Assembly (NCBI RefSeq): GCF_029714285.1
Contig: NZ_CP121662.1
Span: 2,418,001-2,482,000, forward strand
Reading direction: 5' to 3'
Length of the DNA stretch: 64,000 nt
From: Rhizobium sp. CB3090
GTDB lineage: Bacteria; Pseudomonadota; Alphaproteobacteria; Rhizobiales; Rhizobiaceae
Shown here: positions 54,734 to 63,215 of the stretch, piece by piece
Layout: each line of letters starts with the position of its first letter
Numbering within the stretch: the first letter of the stretch is position 1
Program-made: the position numbers and the translations under genes
The notes under the pieces: model-generated
The model's database searches: none
The model's input: only the letters and a program-made list of their open reading frames with translations
What the model was told of the DNA's origin: nothing

Positions 54734-55705
54734 ATGAGCAGCAACACGACGTCTCGAGCCGATAAGCCAGCCTCCATCATGACGAGCGCAGCGCTGGCTC
54801 CGCTTTGCACCGTCCTTATCTGGTCCGGCAACACGGTCGTCACCAAGGCGGCGTCCGGTGTCATCTCGCCAGGCTCGATCTCCTTCTATCGCTGGCTGCT
54901 GGCCTTCCTCGTTCTCCTGCCTTTCGTTGGCGGGGCCGCATGGCAGAACCGCGCGCTCCTTAAACAATATTGGTTGAAGCTCGCCACCCTCGGCGCACTC
55001 GGCATGGTCATCTATCAAAGCCTCGCCTATGAGGCCGCTAAGACCACCTCGGCGGTCAACATGGGGGTCATTGTGGCGCTGATGCCGTTGCTATCGACGC
55101 TGCTCGCCAGCGCATTGGCCGGCGAAAAGTTGACGGCCGCCAACCTCGCAGGCGGTGCCATTTCGCTGATCGGCCTGATTTATCTGACCTCGCAAGGGCA
55201 CCCGGCGACGCTGCTGAGTGGCGGCTTTCATATCGGCGACGGCCTGATGATCATCGCCGTATTATCCAACTCGCTCTACGGCGTGATGTTGAAGCGTTGG
55301 GCGATGCCGCTTTCCACGTGGCAGCAATTGTTCTGGCAGATCGGTTTTTCGACCATTTTATTGATTCCGGTTTTCCTGATGGGCGATATTTCGCCGATCA
55401 CCTCGGCCAATCTGCCGCTGATCCTCTATGCGGCCATTCCGACGTCGCTGGTCGCGCCGCTCTGCTGGATGATCGGCATCCGGAATCTCGGAGCCGCCCG
55501 CACTTCGCTGCTCATCAATCTCCTGCCGATCATCGTCGCGGTCCTCGCCTGGGCGATCCTGCGCGAAGAACTGCACGCCTATCATGCCGTCGGCGGCGCG
55601 CTTGCGCTCATCGGCGTGGGGCTTGGCCTCCGGCAGGCGAAGATCGCCAAGGGCGAGACGGAGCCGGGCGTAGATCGCGCGGCTTGGGAAACGGAGGAGG
55701 TCTGA
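54734..55705 (+). CDS. DMT-superfamily (EamA) transporter
   Basis: Inner-membrane protein of 323 residues, ten helices. The first EamA half opens LAPLCTVLIWSGNTVVTKAASGVISPGSISFYRWLLAFLVLLPF with AYEAAKTTSAVNMGVIVALMPLLSTLLA; the second ends TSLLINLLPIIVAVLAWAILREELHAYHAVGGALALIGVGL. AGGAGG precedes the ATG. Regulated presumably by the divergent AraC protein; likely metabolite exporter. Confidence 0.9.
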   Translation: MSSNTTSRADKPASIMTSAALAPLCTVLIWSGNTVVTKAASGVISPGSISFYRWLLAFLVLLPFVGGAAWQNRALLKQYWLKLATLGALGMVIYQSLAYEAAKTTSAVNMGVIVALMPLLSTLLASALAGEKLTAANLAGGAISLIGLIYLTSQGHPATLLSGGFHIGDGLMIIAVLSNSLYGVMLKRWAMPLSTWQQLFWQIGFSTILLIPVFLMGDISPITSANLPLILYAAIPTSLVAPLCWMIGIRNLGAARTSLLINLLPIIVAVLAWAILREELHAYHAVGGALALIGVGLGLRQAKIAKGETEPGVDRAAWETEEV

Positions 55706-55799
55706 CGGTCCGGTCTCCGTGTCGAAACACTTTCCATGCCACCCGCCTTCGTTCTACCATAACGGCAACGGGAGTCGCCCGAGCAAGAAGGAAACGAGC

Positions 55800-56528
55800 G
55801 TGCGCATAGCCTTGGAACCGGTGTCTTCGAGAACGACCATCCAGGAGGGCGTTTATCAGCAGTTGCGCAATGCGCTGATGGCCGGCAATTTCGATCCGGG
55901 CCAGACATTGACCATCGCCTCTCTCGCCGAAACATTCGGCACCAGCAACATGCCCGTGCGCGAAGCCTTGCGCAGGCTGGCGGCGGAAAATGCGCTGGAG
56001 GTGGCGGCGAACGGCTCGGCCCGCATACCGATCGTGACGCTTGCGCGCCTCGACGATCTCTGCCGCGCCCGCATCGCCGTCGAAGGATTGGCCGCCGAGC
56101 TTGGCATTCCCAAGCTGACTGCCACCAACATCGAGACATTGGAGCGCATCGCCGCCGAACAACACGCCATCGGCCGCAGCAGCAATGTCTACGAACTCAT
56201 GGCGAGGAACCAGCAGTTCCATTTCACCATCTACCGCGCCTCTGGCTCGGAGGTGCTGCTGCAACTGATAGAAACGCTGTGGCTGCGTTTCGGCCCTTAT
56301 ATGCGCATGCTGTCGGCCTCCGTCGAACCGCTCATGCGCAGTGGCGAGATCGATCCTGCCGGCTCGCATTTCCCGATCATCGAAGCGCTGAAGGCTGGCG
56401 ATTTCGTCCGTGCCCGCGATGGCGTCGTCGCCGATATCAGGCGCACGCATGAGATTTTGCGCGACTATTGCCCCGCAACGGAAGACGAACCCCGCGCCAA
56501 GGGACCGGCCTCAGCTCTGCGACGGTAA
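55800..56528 (+). CDS. GntR-family regulator (FCD type)
   Basis: FadR-type GntR regulator, 242 residues from a GTG start eight bases after AAGGA. Winged helix (IQEGVYQQLRNALMAGNFDPGQTLTIASLAETFGTSNMPVREALRRLAAENALEV) and all-helical FCD sensor (about 95-225, HFTIYRASGSEVLLQLIETLWLRFGPYMR, with His for metal or ligand). Followed by an aminotransferase-aldolase operon on the same strand; a palindrome at 56578-56591 is its likely site. Confidence 0.9.
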   Translation: MRIALEPVSSRTTIQEGVYQQLRNALMAGNFDPGQTLTIASLAETFGTSNMPVREALRRLAAENALEVAANGSARIPIVTLARLDDLCRARIAVEGLAAELGIPKLTATNIETLERIAAEQHAIGRSSNVYELMARNQQFHFTIYRASGSEVLLQLIETLWLRFGPYMRMLSASVEPLMRSGEIDPAGSHFPIIEALKAGDFVRARDGVVADIRRTHEILRDYCPATEDEPRAKGPASALRR

Positions 56529-56577
56529 ACCGCCCCGACAGCACGCGAGGAATTTAATTGAACCCTCAAATATTTTG

Positions 56578-56591
56578 TGATCAAATGATCA
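56578..56591. promoter_or_regulatory. Candidate GntR operator
   Basis: Symmetric TGATCA-AA-TGATCA, 42 bases before the aminotransferase start and 50 after the GntR stop, in an AT-rich 104-base gap. Short symmetric sites of this size are usual for FadR-type GntR regulators. Confidence 0.5.
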
Positions 56592-56632
56592 TAATGTGAC
56601 TTTCAAACCTTCCTTCTTGCAACGAGATTCTC

Positions 56633-57913
56633 ATGAGCGCTTCTCCTTCTCCGTCGAAATTTGCCGGCTATAACAGCTTTCCGGTCGATGAAATCCGCGC
56701 CATGTTTCCGGCTATTCAGAAGGCCGGCGATTTCGTGTTCCTCGACAATGCCGGCGGTTCGCAGGTGCCGCAGACGGTGGTCGATGCGGTCGCCAATCAT
56801 CTGATCGACTACAACGTCCAGCGCATGGCGAAATATCAGCATAGTCGGGGCGTCGACCGCAATCTGGCTGAAGCGCGCGAAAGCGTCGCCATGCTGGTCA
56901 ACGCCTATCGTCCCGAAGAAATATCCTTCGGTCAAAACGCCACCTCCTTCATCCGCCTGGTAAGCCTCGGCATCGCCAAGCTGCTTGGCGAGCGCAACGA
57001 GATCATCATCACCGACATGGATCATGACGCCAACATCGCCACCTGGCTGGCGCTGGAGGCAGACGGCGCCAAGATCGTCTGGTGGCGCATGCGCGAAGAC
57101 GGCACGCTGCATACCGAAGACTTGAAGCCGCTGCTGAACGACAAGACCCGTCTCGTCGCCTGCACCGTGACGGCCCACTCCATCGGCACGATCGTCGATG
57201 TCGCCACCGTGGGGAAGCTCGCGCATGCAGCCGGTGCTGAAGTCTTCCTCGATTGCGTCCACTACGGCCCGCATGGGCTGATGGATGTGCAAGCCTGGAA
57301 TTGCGACTATCTCGTCTGCTCGGGCTACAAGAATTTTTCGCCGCACATGGGCTTTCTCTGGGGCCGCTTCGATGCATTGGTCAAGCTGCCGACCTTCAAG
57401 GAAGACTTCATTCCGGACGTGCCGCCCTACAAGATCGAGGTCGGCACCTTCACCTATGAAAACGTCGCCGGCATGAATGCCGCGGTCAAATATCTCGAAG
57501 CTCTCGGCCTCCGTTTCCTGCCGGCGGGCCAACACACTCGCCGCGAGGCGCTTGCGGCGGCCATGGGCGCAATCCGCGAATACGAACTCATGCTCTCACG
57601 CGAGATGATTGCCGTTCTGAAGCGCCACGGCGCCGTCATCTACGGCATTTCCGACGACGCCCGCCTCGAACAGCGCGTGCCTACCATCTGTTTCAACATT
57701 CCGGGCATCACGCCGCAGCAATTCGCCGCTGAGATGGGCGAAGCCGGCATCGGGCTGCGCGACGGCCACATGTTCGCCCCGCGCCTGATGAAACGCCTCG
57801 GCCTCTCCATGGAAACCGGCGCGATCCGCGTGTCTCTGGTGCACTACAACAAGGCCGAGGAAATCGCCCGCTTCGAAAAAGTGCTGACCGACGTCATCGC
57901 GCGGCACAAATAG
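56633..57913 (+). CDS. Class V aminotransferase / cysteine-desulfurase-like PLP enzyme
   Basis: Fold-type I PLP enzyme of 426 residues. Substrate-cofactor region [20 protein letters not shown]131 in [11 protein letters not shown] (ring stacking), D207 in [13 protein letters not shown] (pairs with the pyridine nitrogen) and K233 in [16 protein letters not shown] (Schiff base). No cysteine-desulfurase active-loop Cys is evident, so it is more likely an aminotransferase, lyase or epimerase than a sulfur donor. First gene of an operon with an HpaI-type aldolase under probable GntR control. Reaction unknown. Confidence 0.87.
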   Translation: MSASPSPSKFAGYNSFPVDEIRAMFPAIQKAGDFVFLDNAGGSQVPQTVVDAVANHLIDYNVQRMAKYQHSRGVDRNLAEARESVAMLVNAYRPEEISFGQNATSFIRLVSLGIAKLLGERNEIIITDMDHDANIATWLALEADGAKIVWWRMREDGTLHTEDLKPLLNDKTRLVACTVTAHSIGTIVDVATVGKLAHAAGAEVFLDCVHYGPHGLMDVQAWNCDYLVCSGYKNFSPHMGFLWGRFDALVKLPTFKEDFIPDVPPYKIEVGTFTYENVAGMNAAVKYLEALGLRFLPAGQHTRREALAAAMGAIREYELMLSREMIAVLKRHGAVIYGISDDARLEQRVPTICFNIPGITPQQFAAEMGEAGIGLRDGHMFAPRLMKRLGLSMETGAIRVSLVHYNKAEEIARFEKVLTDVIARHK

Positions 57914-57979
57914 TCGCTTCGCAGCTCTGTATTTTCAGTCTATCCCTCTTCGCAGAGATCGTGGAAAGCGAAGAAAACC

Positions 57980-58750
57980 ATGGGCCATTTCCGCAAAAAC
58001 TGCCTCAATAAAAGCCTGCTCATCGGCACCTTCGCTGCCATTCCGCATCCCGTCGCCATCGAGGTCACGGCGGCGTCCGGCATCGATTTCCTCTGCATCG
58101 ATTGGGAGCATTCGCAGATCGGCCGCGAACGCATCGAGGATCTGATCCGCGCCGCCGACGTGCACCATGTTCCCGCCATGGTCCGTGTTCCGGGTCACGC
58201 GCCGGAGGCCATCGCCTCGGTACTCGATGCAGGCGCGGCCGGCGTGCTGGTACCGCGCGTGTCGACGGCGGCGCAGGCAAGAGCGGCCGTGCTGGCGACG
58301 CGCTATCCGCCGATCGGTGAGCGAGGCGTTGGTCCAGGCCGGGCGGCGGCCTACGGCTATCGTATTCCGGATTATCTCGCCAAGGCCAATGCCGAACTCG
58401 TGCTTGCCATTCAGGTCGAGACGGCGGCAGGGCTCGCCAACATTGCGGAGATCGCCGCGGTCGATGGCATCGACGTCATCTTCATCGGCCCCGGCGACCT
58501 CTCGGTCTCGATCGACGCCATGGGACCGGCCGGCAAAGACAAGCTCGACGCGGCCATCGAAACTATCGCGGGAACCGCGCTCGCCGCCGGCCGCACGGTC
58601 GGCATCTTCCGGCCGTCGCCGGACGATATCGGCGCATGGTCTATGACCGGCATCAGTTTCTTCCTGCTGGCCAGCGACACCATGTTTCTGGGTGCTGGTC
58701 TTGCTGACGGGGTTGCTCAGGCGCGTCGGCAAGGCACGCCGAAACAATAG
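57980..58750 (+). CDS. HpcH/HpaI-family class II aldolase
   Basis: Metal-dependent pyruvate or oxaloacetate aldolase, 256 residues. Base His in IDFLCIDWEHSQIGRE, Arg in MVRVPGHAP, metal Glu in LAIQVETAAGLANIAEIAAV and metal Asp in FIGPGDLSVSI. The family splits 2-keto-hydroxy acids to pyruvate plus an aldehyde. It lies 66 bases after the class V enzyme, which could make a 2-keto acid for it. Converges with the anti-sigma gene, 10 bases apart. Confidence 0.9.
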   Translation: MGHFRKNCLNKSLLIGTFAAIPHPVAIEVTAASGIDFLCIDWEHSQIGRERIEDLIRAADVHHVPAMVRVPGHAPEAIASVLDAGAAGVLVPRVSTAAQARAAVLATRYPPIGERGVGPGRAAAYGYRIPDYLAKANAELVLAIQVETAAGLANIAEIAAVDGIDVIFIGPGDLSVSIDAMGPAGKDKLDAAIETIAGTALAAGRTVGIFRPSPDDIGAWSMTGISFFLLASDTMFLGAGLADGVAQARRQGTPKQ

Positions 58751-58760
58751 GCGGCCGCGC

Positions 58761-59567
58761 TTAAAGACCCGACGCGCGTGAAAAATTATCCCGGAAAGCG
58801 GCAAGGTCGGGCGGGCTGACATCCGAAACCGCCCAGAAGACCAGCCCGCCGCCGGACCATCCGGCAAGATTATAGCCATCATGCACCGTCTCGCTCTGCG
58901 CAACCTTCTCACCCGGCCAGACGAAGAGATTGATGACATGACCGTGACGGCGATAGACGAGCGCCGCAACGACGCGACCATTGATGTAATCCACCCGGCC
59001 GCCGATCAGCGGAAAACCATCCGCTGCAAGATCGACCACCGGCGGCGAGAAATCGATCTTGCCATTGAACCACGGCTTGACCGTATGCTGATCGGATGTC
59101 TGCACATCGACAAGATGGTTGGCGAGCATCGAACGCACATGGCTTGCCAATAATTCATTTTGAATCGGCGCGCTCGTCTGCGGATTGCCAAGTATGAGCA
59201 TCAGGCTCGCCGCCAAGGCAGCAAGCGACGGTACGAAGCTCCATTGCCCAAACAATTGCAGGCCGCGCCGCCATACGTTCTCGCGGCCGCCTGTTCCCGG
59301 AACCTGCGCCTGCTGCCGGGCCTGCTCAAGAGAAATGGCCGTCATAATGCGCGCGCGCACTTCATCGGGCGCTTTCCATTTGACAGCGTCCCGACCGACA
59401 ACCCGCTTCATGTCTTTGAGCCCTTCCAAGGCGGCGGTGCATTGCGGGCATGTCGCAAGATGCTGTTCGAATTGTATCGTGTGAACCGCATCGAGTTCGT
59501 CATCCACATAGCAATGAAGGATGGTTTCCCATTCCGGGCAGCCTTCCGAGGTTTTCTCGCTCATCAT
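58761..59567 (-). CDS. Zinc-type anti-sigma factor
   Basis: Membrane anti-sigma factor, 268 residues. N-terminal ZAS motif [26 protein letters not shown] (His...HxxxCxxC) that binds the sigma factor, a linker, one membrane helix ([19 protein letters not shown]) and a periplasmic domain of about 130 residues with [28 protein letters not shown]. The start ATG overlaps the sigma stop (ATGA), so both are coupled. The [15 protein letters not shown] block is common to this anti-sigma group, as I recall. Confidence 0.9.
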   Translation of the reverse strand: MMSEKTSEGCPEWETILHCYVDDELDAVHTIQFEQHLATCPQCTAALEGLKDMKRVVGRDAVKWKAPDEVRARIMTAISLEQARQQAQVPGTGGRENVWRRGLQLFGQWSFVPSLAALAASLMLILGNPQTSAPIQNELLASHVRSMLANHLVDVQTSDQHTVKPWFNGKIDFSPPVVDLAADGFPLIGGRVDYINGRVVAALVYRRHGHVINLFVWPGEKVAQSETVHDGYNLAGWSGGGLVFWAVSDVSPPDLAAFRDNFSRASGL

Positions 59568-60349
59568 GCGGCCCCGCCTTTCTCGCCCGTTTGCCATGCC
59601 TCGCAAAATTCACGCCTTGCCCTCGCAAGCCGCGACATCACGGTTCCGATTGGCACATCGGTTATGTCGGCGATCTGGCGATAAGACAGATTTTCCAGTT
59701 CCCGAAGCACCAGCACTTCCCGCGATAGATCCGCAAGAGAGTTGATGACTTGCCGGACTCGCTGCGACTCCGATTTGCGGATCAAGGCTGTCTCGGGCGA
59801 GTCCTCTTCGGAGGCAACGTCGTGAGCGCCGCTGTATGGCTGATCTTCGTCCTTCGCATCGCCTGCCGTCATTGGCGTCTCGAAGCGCGCCTTACGCCGG
59901 CCTTCGCTCAGCCAGACGTAATAACAGTTCCGGACGATGGCAAACATCCAGGCGCGGGGTTCGCCGCCACGATAGTCTTCGAAATTGCGATAGGCGCGCA
60001 GGAACGCTTCCTGCACGATGTCCTGCGCCGCATCGGCATCCCGGCTGAGAAACCGTGCGAAATTATAGGCGGCATCCAGATGCGGAACGATCGTATGCTG
60101 AAACCGCAACATCAGATCACGCGATGCCGGCGATAGACTTCCGACATTTTCGTGGTACTTCGATTGCAGCATCGGACCAACGGCATCGATGGCAACGGCC
60201 GAGCGGGGCTTTGCGATTGCCGCCAAGGATTGGCGGACAAAAGCAATAGCAGCCCGCATCCGAGTCATAGGCCGCTTCAACGCGGAAACGAAAACCGGCG
60301 AAGGCCGGTCGTCGAATGCGAAGAAGGCGAAATGGATATCCGTCGTCAT
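59564..60349 (-). CDS. ECF-type RNA polymerase sigma factor
   Basis: Sigma-70 family ECF factor. Region 2 is [57 protein letters not shown] and region 4 is [45 protein letters not shown]. The open frame gives 261 residues, but the first 60-80 are unlike the family, so translation may start at [10 protein letters not shown] (60172) or nearby; AGGGA before the first ATG leaves this open. Paired with the zinc anti-sigma factor downstream. Divergent from the metallo-beta-lactamase-fold operon, a likely regulon member. Confidence 0.9.
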   Translation of the reverse strand: MTTDIHFAFFAFDDRPSPVFVSALKRPMTRMRAAIAFVRQSLAAIAKPRSAVAIDAVGPMLQSKYHENVGSLSPASRDLMLRFQHTIVPHLDAAYNFARFLSRDADAAQDIVQEAFLRAYRNFEDYRGGEPRAWMFAIVRNCYYVWLSEGRRKARFETPMTAGDAKDEDQPYSGAHDVASEEDSPETALIRKSESQRVRQVINSLADLSREVLVLRELENLSYRQIADITDVPIGTVMSRLARARREFCEAWQTGEKGGAA

Positions 60350-60695
60350 GATCCCTGCATTGCTCCGGCGTCGGTTCGGTCAGCTTAGGTCCCGACCCAA
60401 ATATTGCTCTTCATTCTCCAGATCGTCTCAGGCGGCATTTTATTCTCACTGCACGCAAATATTTTTTGTCGGCGACGGTGCCGGGCAGCGGCACTTCTCC
60501 CACATGCCCCACTGTGCACCCGCTTACTAAAGCGCGCCAGCAGAATTAAATTAAACATATCAAAAACTTATCAGAAATATGCCGCGAACCGAGAATAATC
60601 CGCCGGCACCGGCGATCTCCTTCGACAGCGGAGGCATTGATTGATCGCTGTCCTCCGCTTCGCGTGGCGATGCCACTCAAAGAGGAGACAAGACA
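60350..60695. promoter_or_regulatory. Divergent region, ECF sigma / MBL-fold operon
   Basis: This 346-base gap has no gene. It has AT-rich parts (60395-60480, 60545-60600) suitable for divergent promoters and an inverted repeat AGCGGAGG (60627-60634) / CCTCCGCT (60652-60659) just before the plus-strand gene. No convincing ECF promoter pair was found by eye. A GAGGAG ribosome site precedes 60696. Confidence 0.4.
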
Positions 60696-61673
60696 ATGTT
60701 CAACATGACGCGCCGCACTGTTCTCAGCTCGGCCGCGGCAGCAGCCGCTTTCGGCCTGTCGGCAAAGCTGGAATTCATTCCGTCGCTGGCCAAGGCCGCA
60801 ACACCGCTTGAACCGGAGGTCGGTTTCTATCGCTACAAGGTCGGGGATGTCGAAGTCACCGCCATCTATGACGGCATATGGCGCAAGCCGCATGATCCCG
60901 CCTTCATCAAGAACGCCTCCGTCGAGGACACCAAGCAGGCACTGGCCGCCGCCGGCCAAACCACCGAATTCATGCCCATCCCGCTCACCGTCGCCGTGCT
61001 GAAGATCGGCGACCGGCTGATCATGATGGATGCCGGCTCCGGCGTCGGCCAATGGCAGGCCAATGCCACGCATTTGCCCGCCAACATGGCCGCAGCCGGC
61101 ATCGACTACAAGAACATCGACACGGTGATCATCTCGCATTTCCATCCCGATCATGTCTGGGGCCTGATGGAAAAAGGCACGAATGAACCGGTTTTTGGCC
61201 ATGCCGAGCTCATCACCAACGCCGACGAATTCAATTGGTGGACGGCGCCTGACCGCGTCGACAAGTTGGCTGCGGGCCGCAAAGAGGCCGGACGACGCAT
61301 CGCCGAAGTCTTTCCAAAATGGAAGAATTGGAAACTGGTCGGCGATGGTGCGGAGGTGGCTCCCGGCGTTCACCTCGTCTCAGCACCCGGCCATACGCCC
61401 GGCCATTCCACCTTCCTTGTCGCCTCGGGCAAGGAACAGCTACTCGTCTCCGCCGACATCATGTACGTGCCGGCACTGCTCGCTCCCCATCCGGAATGGG
61501 AGGGCAGCTACGATCAGGATGGACCGGCGGCCGTCGCCACGCGCCGCAAGCTGATCGACCGCATCATCGCCGACAATATCAAGATCTGCGGCTCGCACTT
61601 CCCCTTCCCGGGCTCCGGCACCTTCGTGAAGGACGGCAATGCCTATGGTTTCACCCCGACAATACAAGCCTGA
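60696..61673 (+). CDS. Tat-exported metallo-beta-lactamase-fold hydrolase
   Basis: Periplasmic zinc hydrolase of the MBL superfamily, 325 residues. Twin-arginine signal TRRTVLSSAAAAAAFGLS (cut near AKA-AT, about 34). Metal motif ISHFHPDHVWG (HxHxDH), later His in SAPGHTPGHS and terminal His in ICGSHFPFPG, a complete dinuclear site. The relation is to quorum-quenching lactonase and sulfatase-like members rather than true beta-lactamases; substrate unknown. First gene of an operon with a TPR protein. Confidence 0.92.
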   Translation: MFNMTRRTVLSSAAAAAAFGLSAKLEFIPSLAKAATPLEPEVGFYRYKVGDVEVTAIYDGIWRKPHDPAFIKNASVEDTKQALAAAGQTTEFMPIPLTVAVLKIGDRLIMMDAGSGVGQWQANATHLPANMAAAGIDYKNIDTVIISHFHPDHVWGLMEKGTNEPVFGHAELITNADEFNWWTAPDRVDKLAAGRKEAGRRIAEVFPKWKNWKLVGDGAEVAPGVHLVSAPGHTPGHSTFLVASGKEQLLVSADIMYVPALLAPHPEWEGSYDQDGPAAVATRRKLIDRIIADNIKICGSHFPFPGSGTFVKDGNAYGFTPTIQA

Positions 61674-61692
61674 AAGCTCAAGGAGACCTATC

Positions 61693-62154
61693 ATGATCAG
61701 ACATGCAATCTTCGGCGCCGCCAGCCTTTGCGCCGCCATCATCGTTCCCGCAGCCATCGCGCTGCCGGCTTTTGCCGTCGACAACATGGAAACGACGGAT
61801 GCGCCGGATCTGACCTCCGTTCGCGCCAAGATCGACGCGAAGGACTACACCGGAGCCTTGGCCGAACTCCGCGGCCTGGCAGAGGATCACCAGCAGGCTG
61901 ACGTCTACAATCTTCTGGGCTTCACGCTCACAAAGACCGGCGATTTCCAGACCTCGCTGACCTACTACACCAAGGCACTGGAACTGCAGCCCGATCACAA
62001 GGGTGCCCGCGAATATCTCGGCGAACTCTATGTCGTGACCGGCAATATGGACAAAGCAAGGGAACAACTGGCGACGCTGAAGCAACTTTGCCCAAGCGGC
62101 TGTGAGGAGCTGGAGGACCTGCAGAAGGCGATCGACACCAAGACTGTCAACTAA
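61693..62154 (+). CDS. Secreted tetratricopeptide-repeat protein
   Basis: Protein of 153 residues. Signal peptide (1-28, ASLCAAIIVPAAIALPAFA) then about three TPR units: KDYTGALAELRGLAEDHQQADVYNLLGFTLTKTGDFQTSLTYYTKALELQPDHKGAREYLGELYVVTGNMDKAREQLATL. Ends with a possible disulfide CPSGC. It lies 19 bases after the MBL-fold gene with AGGAGA; the ORF start farther upstream overlaps that gene and is not used. Probably a periplasmic scaffold for its partner. Confidence 0.88.
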   Translation: MIRHAIFGAASLCAAIIVPAAIALPAFAVDNMETTDAPDLTSVRAKIDAKDYTGALAELRGLAEDHQQADVYNLLGFTLTKTGDFQTSLTYYTKALELQPDHKGAREYLGELYVVTGNMDKAREQLATLKQLCPSGCEELEDLQKAIDTKTVN

Positions 62155-62255
62155 AGCAATTCCAGGAAAAGTGTGCAGCGGTTTTCCGTCCGGGATTGCA
62201 AAAAACAAGGAGATAGAGCGGTTCTAAGATTCCGTGAAAAGCTGAACCGCTCTAA
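62153..62255. repeat. Dispersed ~100-bp palindromic element, copy 2
   Basis: Starts inside the TPR gene's stop codon with AAGCAATTCCAGGAAAAG, shares block order with 36892-36992, and contains an 11-bp perfect hairpin TAGAGCGGTTC (62214-62224) / GAACCGCTCTA (62244-62254). Confidence 0.9.
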
Positions 62256-62267
62256 CCCGAGAAAGCA

Positions 62268-62300
62268 GTGCCTGCGAAGCGAACGCTGCTTCGCAGGCAC
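62268..62300. repeat. Strong hairpin before the DoxX gene
   Basis: Perfect 13-bp stem GTGCCTGCGAAGC (62268-62280) / GCTTCGCAGGCAC (62288-62300) with a 7-base loop, ending four bases before GGAGG of the DoxX ribosome site. No T run follows. It could slow transcription or influence translation of doxX. Confidence 0.75.
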
Positions 62301-62316
62301 ATTTGGAGGTGATGAG

Positions 62317-62793
62317 ATGGACTATTTGGAAAATGCAAATGTCGTGCATCCGATGGACATAACGCTTGTCGCAGGAAGGCTGTTGCTTGCCTGGATATTC
62401 CTGCATGAGGGCGTGGCGCTGGCGCTCAATTTCGACGCCGCTGTCATCGCCATGGCGAAACTTGGTGTTTCCGAGTTACTGGTCGTTGCCGTGATTGCGC
62501 TGCAGGTTGCGGCTGGTCTTTCGATAACGCTCGGTTTGTTGACCCGCCTCGGCGCCTTGTCGCTCGGGCTGTTCTGCCTGTCGACGGCGTTGATGTTCCA
62601 TAACGATTTCGCCAATCACAACGAAATCCTGCATTTTGAAAAAGACTTGGCGATCGCAGGCGGCATGTTCGTTCTGGTGACGACAGGCGCTGGTGCGCTG
62701 TCCGTGGATCGCTTCCTCGAACGCCGCATCATGGCCTCGGACGACAAGGCCCGCAAGCCGCTGCGCCGTGTGATTGAGAGAGGAATTCTCTGA
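62317..62793 (+). CDS. DoxX-family membrane protein
   Basis: Inner-membrane protein of 158 residues with four helices, starting after the N-terminal MDYLENANVVHPMDITLVAGRLLLAWIFLHEG, with IALQVAAGLSITLGLLTRLGALSLGLFCLSTALMFHNDF and EKDLAIAGGMFVLVTTGAGALSVDRFL, the DoxX/DUF417-type pattern. GGAGG precedes the ATG. DoxX proteins often join thiol or oxidative-stress modules; here it follows the MBL-fold/TPR pair after two hairpin elements, so it may be expressed separately. Confidence 0.87.
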   Translation: MDYLENANVVHPMDITLVAGRLLLAWIFLHEGVALALNFDAAVIAMAKLGVSELLVVAVIALQVAAGLSITLGLLTRLGALSLGLFCLSTALMFHNDFANHNEILHFEKDLAIAGGMFVLVTTGAGALSVDRFLERRIMASDDKARKPLRRVIERGIL

Positions 62794-63215
62794 ATGCCTC
62801 AGACATATCCATCCGCGTGAAATTCCTGTCGAAAACAGCCTATCATGGGCTGTTTTCGACATTTCCGTCGATTTTTTAAGCTTAAAACTTTTTCCTTGAA
62901 ATGCGTCTCATTTTGGATAACCATCCCGCGATGAAGGGCAATCCGAGCACCGTCATTCGCGACGGAACGACCCTTTGACATCAGGATTTCAGGAAAAGTT
63001 CCTTGTCGCGTCTATGCCACAGCTTGTCCGAGACGACACGCAACCGAAACACCTTTGAGGATATTCGCGGCCGGCCTGCCCGCGCTGAACGAGGCCTCTC
63101 CGACTATCAGGCCGCCCGATCGACGCGATGAAATGACGGTCCCCCAATTTTGGCGGGCCGGCAATAGCCGCGGGCAGAAGGCGCCCGCGGTCATAACCAG
63201 AGGGAGACAAATCCA
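62794..63215. other. Intergenic region doxX - binding protein
   Basis: No gene was found in this 422-base stretch. It holds the hairpin at 62828-62860, an AT-rich part (62870-62925, TTGAAATGCGTCTCATTTTGG, possible promoter elements) and a GC-richer leader ending in AGGGAGA before the next ATG. Confidence 0.5.
62828..62860 (+). terminator. Probable terminator of doxX
   Basis: Perfect 13-bp stem GTCGAAAACAGCC (62828-62840) / GGCTGTTTTCGAC (62848-62860), 7-base loop, with a T tract (ATTTTTT) about 10 bases beyond. It lies 35 bases after the doxX stop. Confidence 0.7.
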
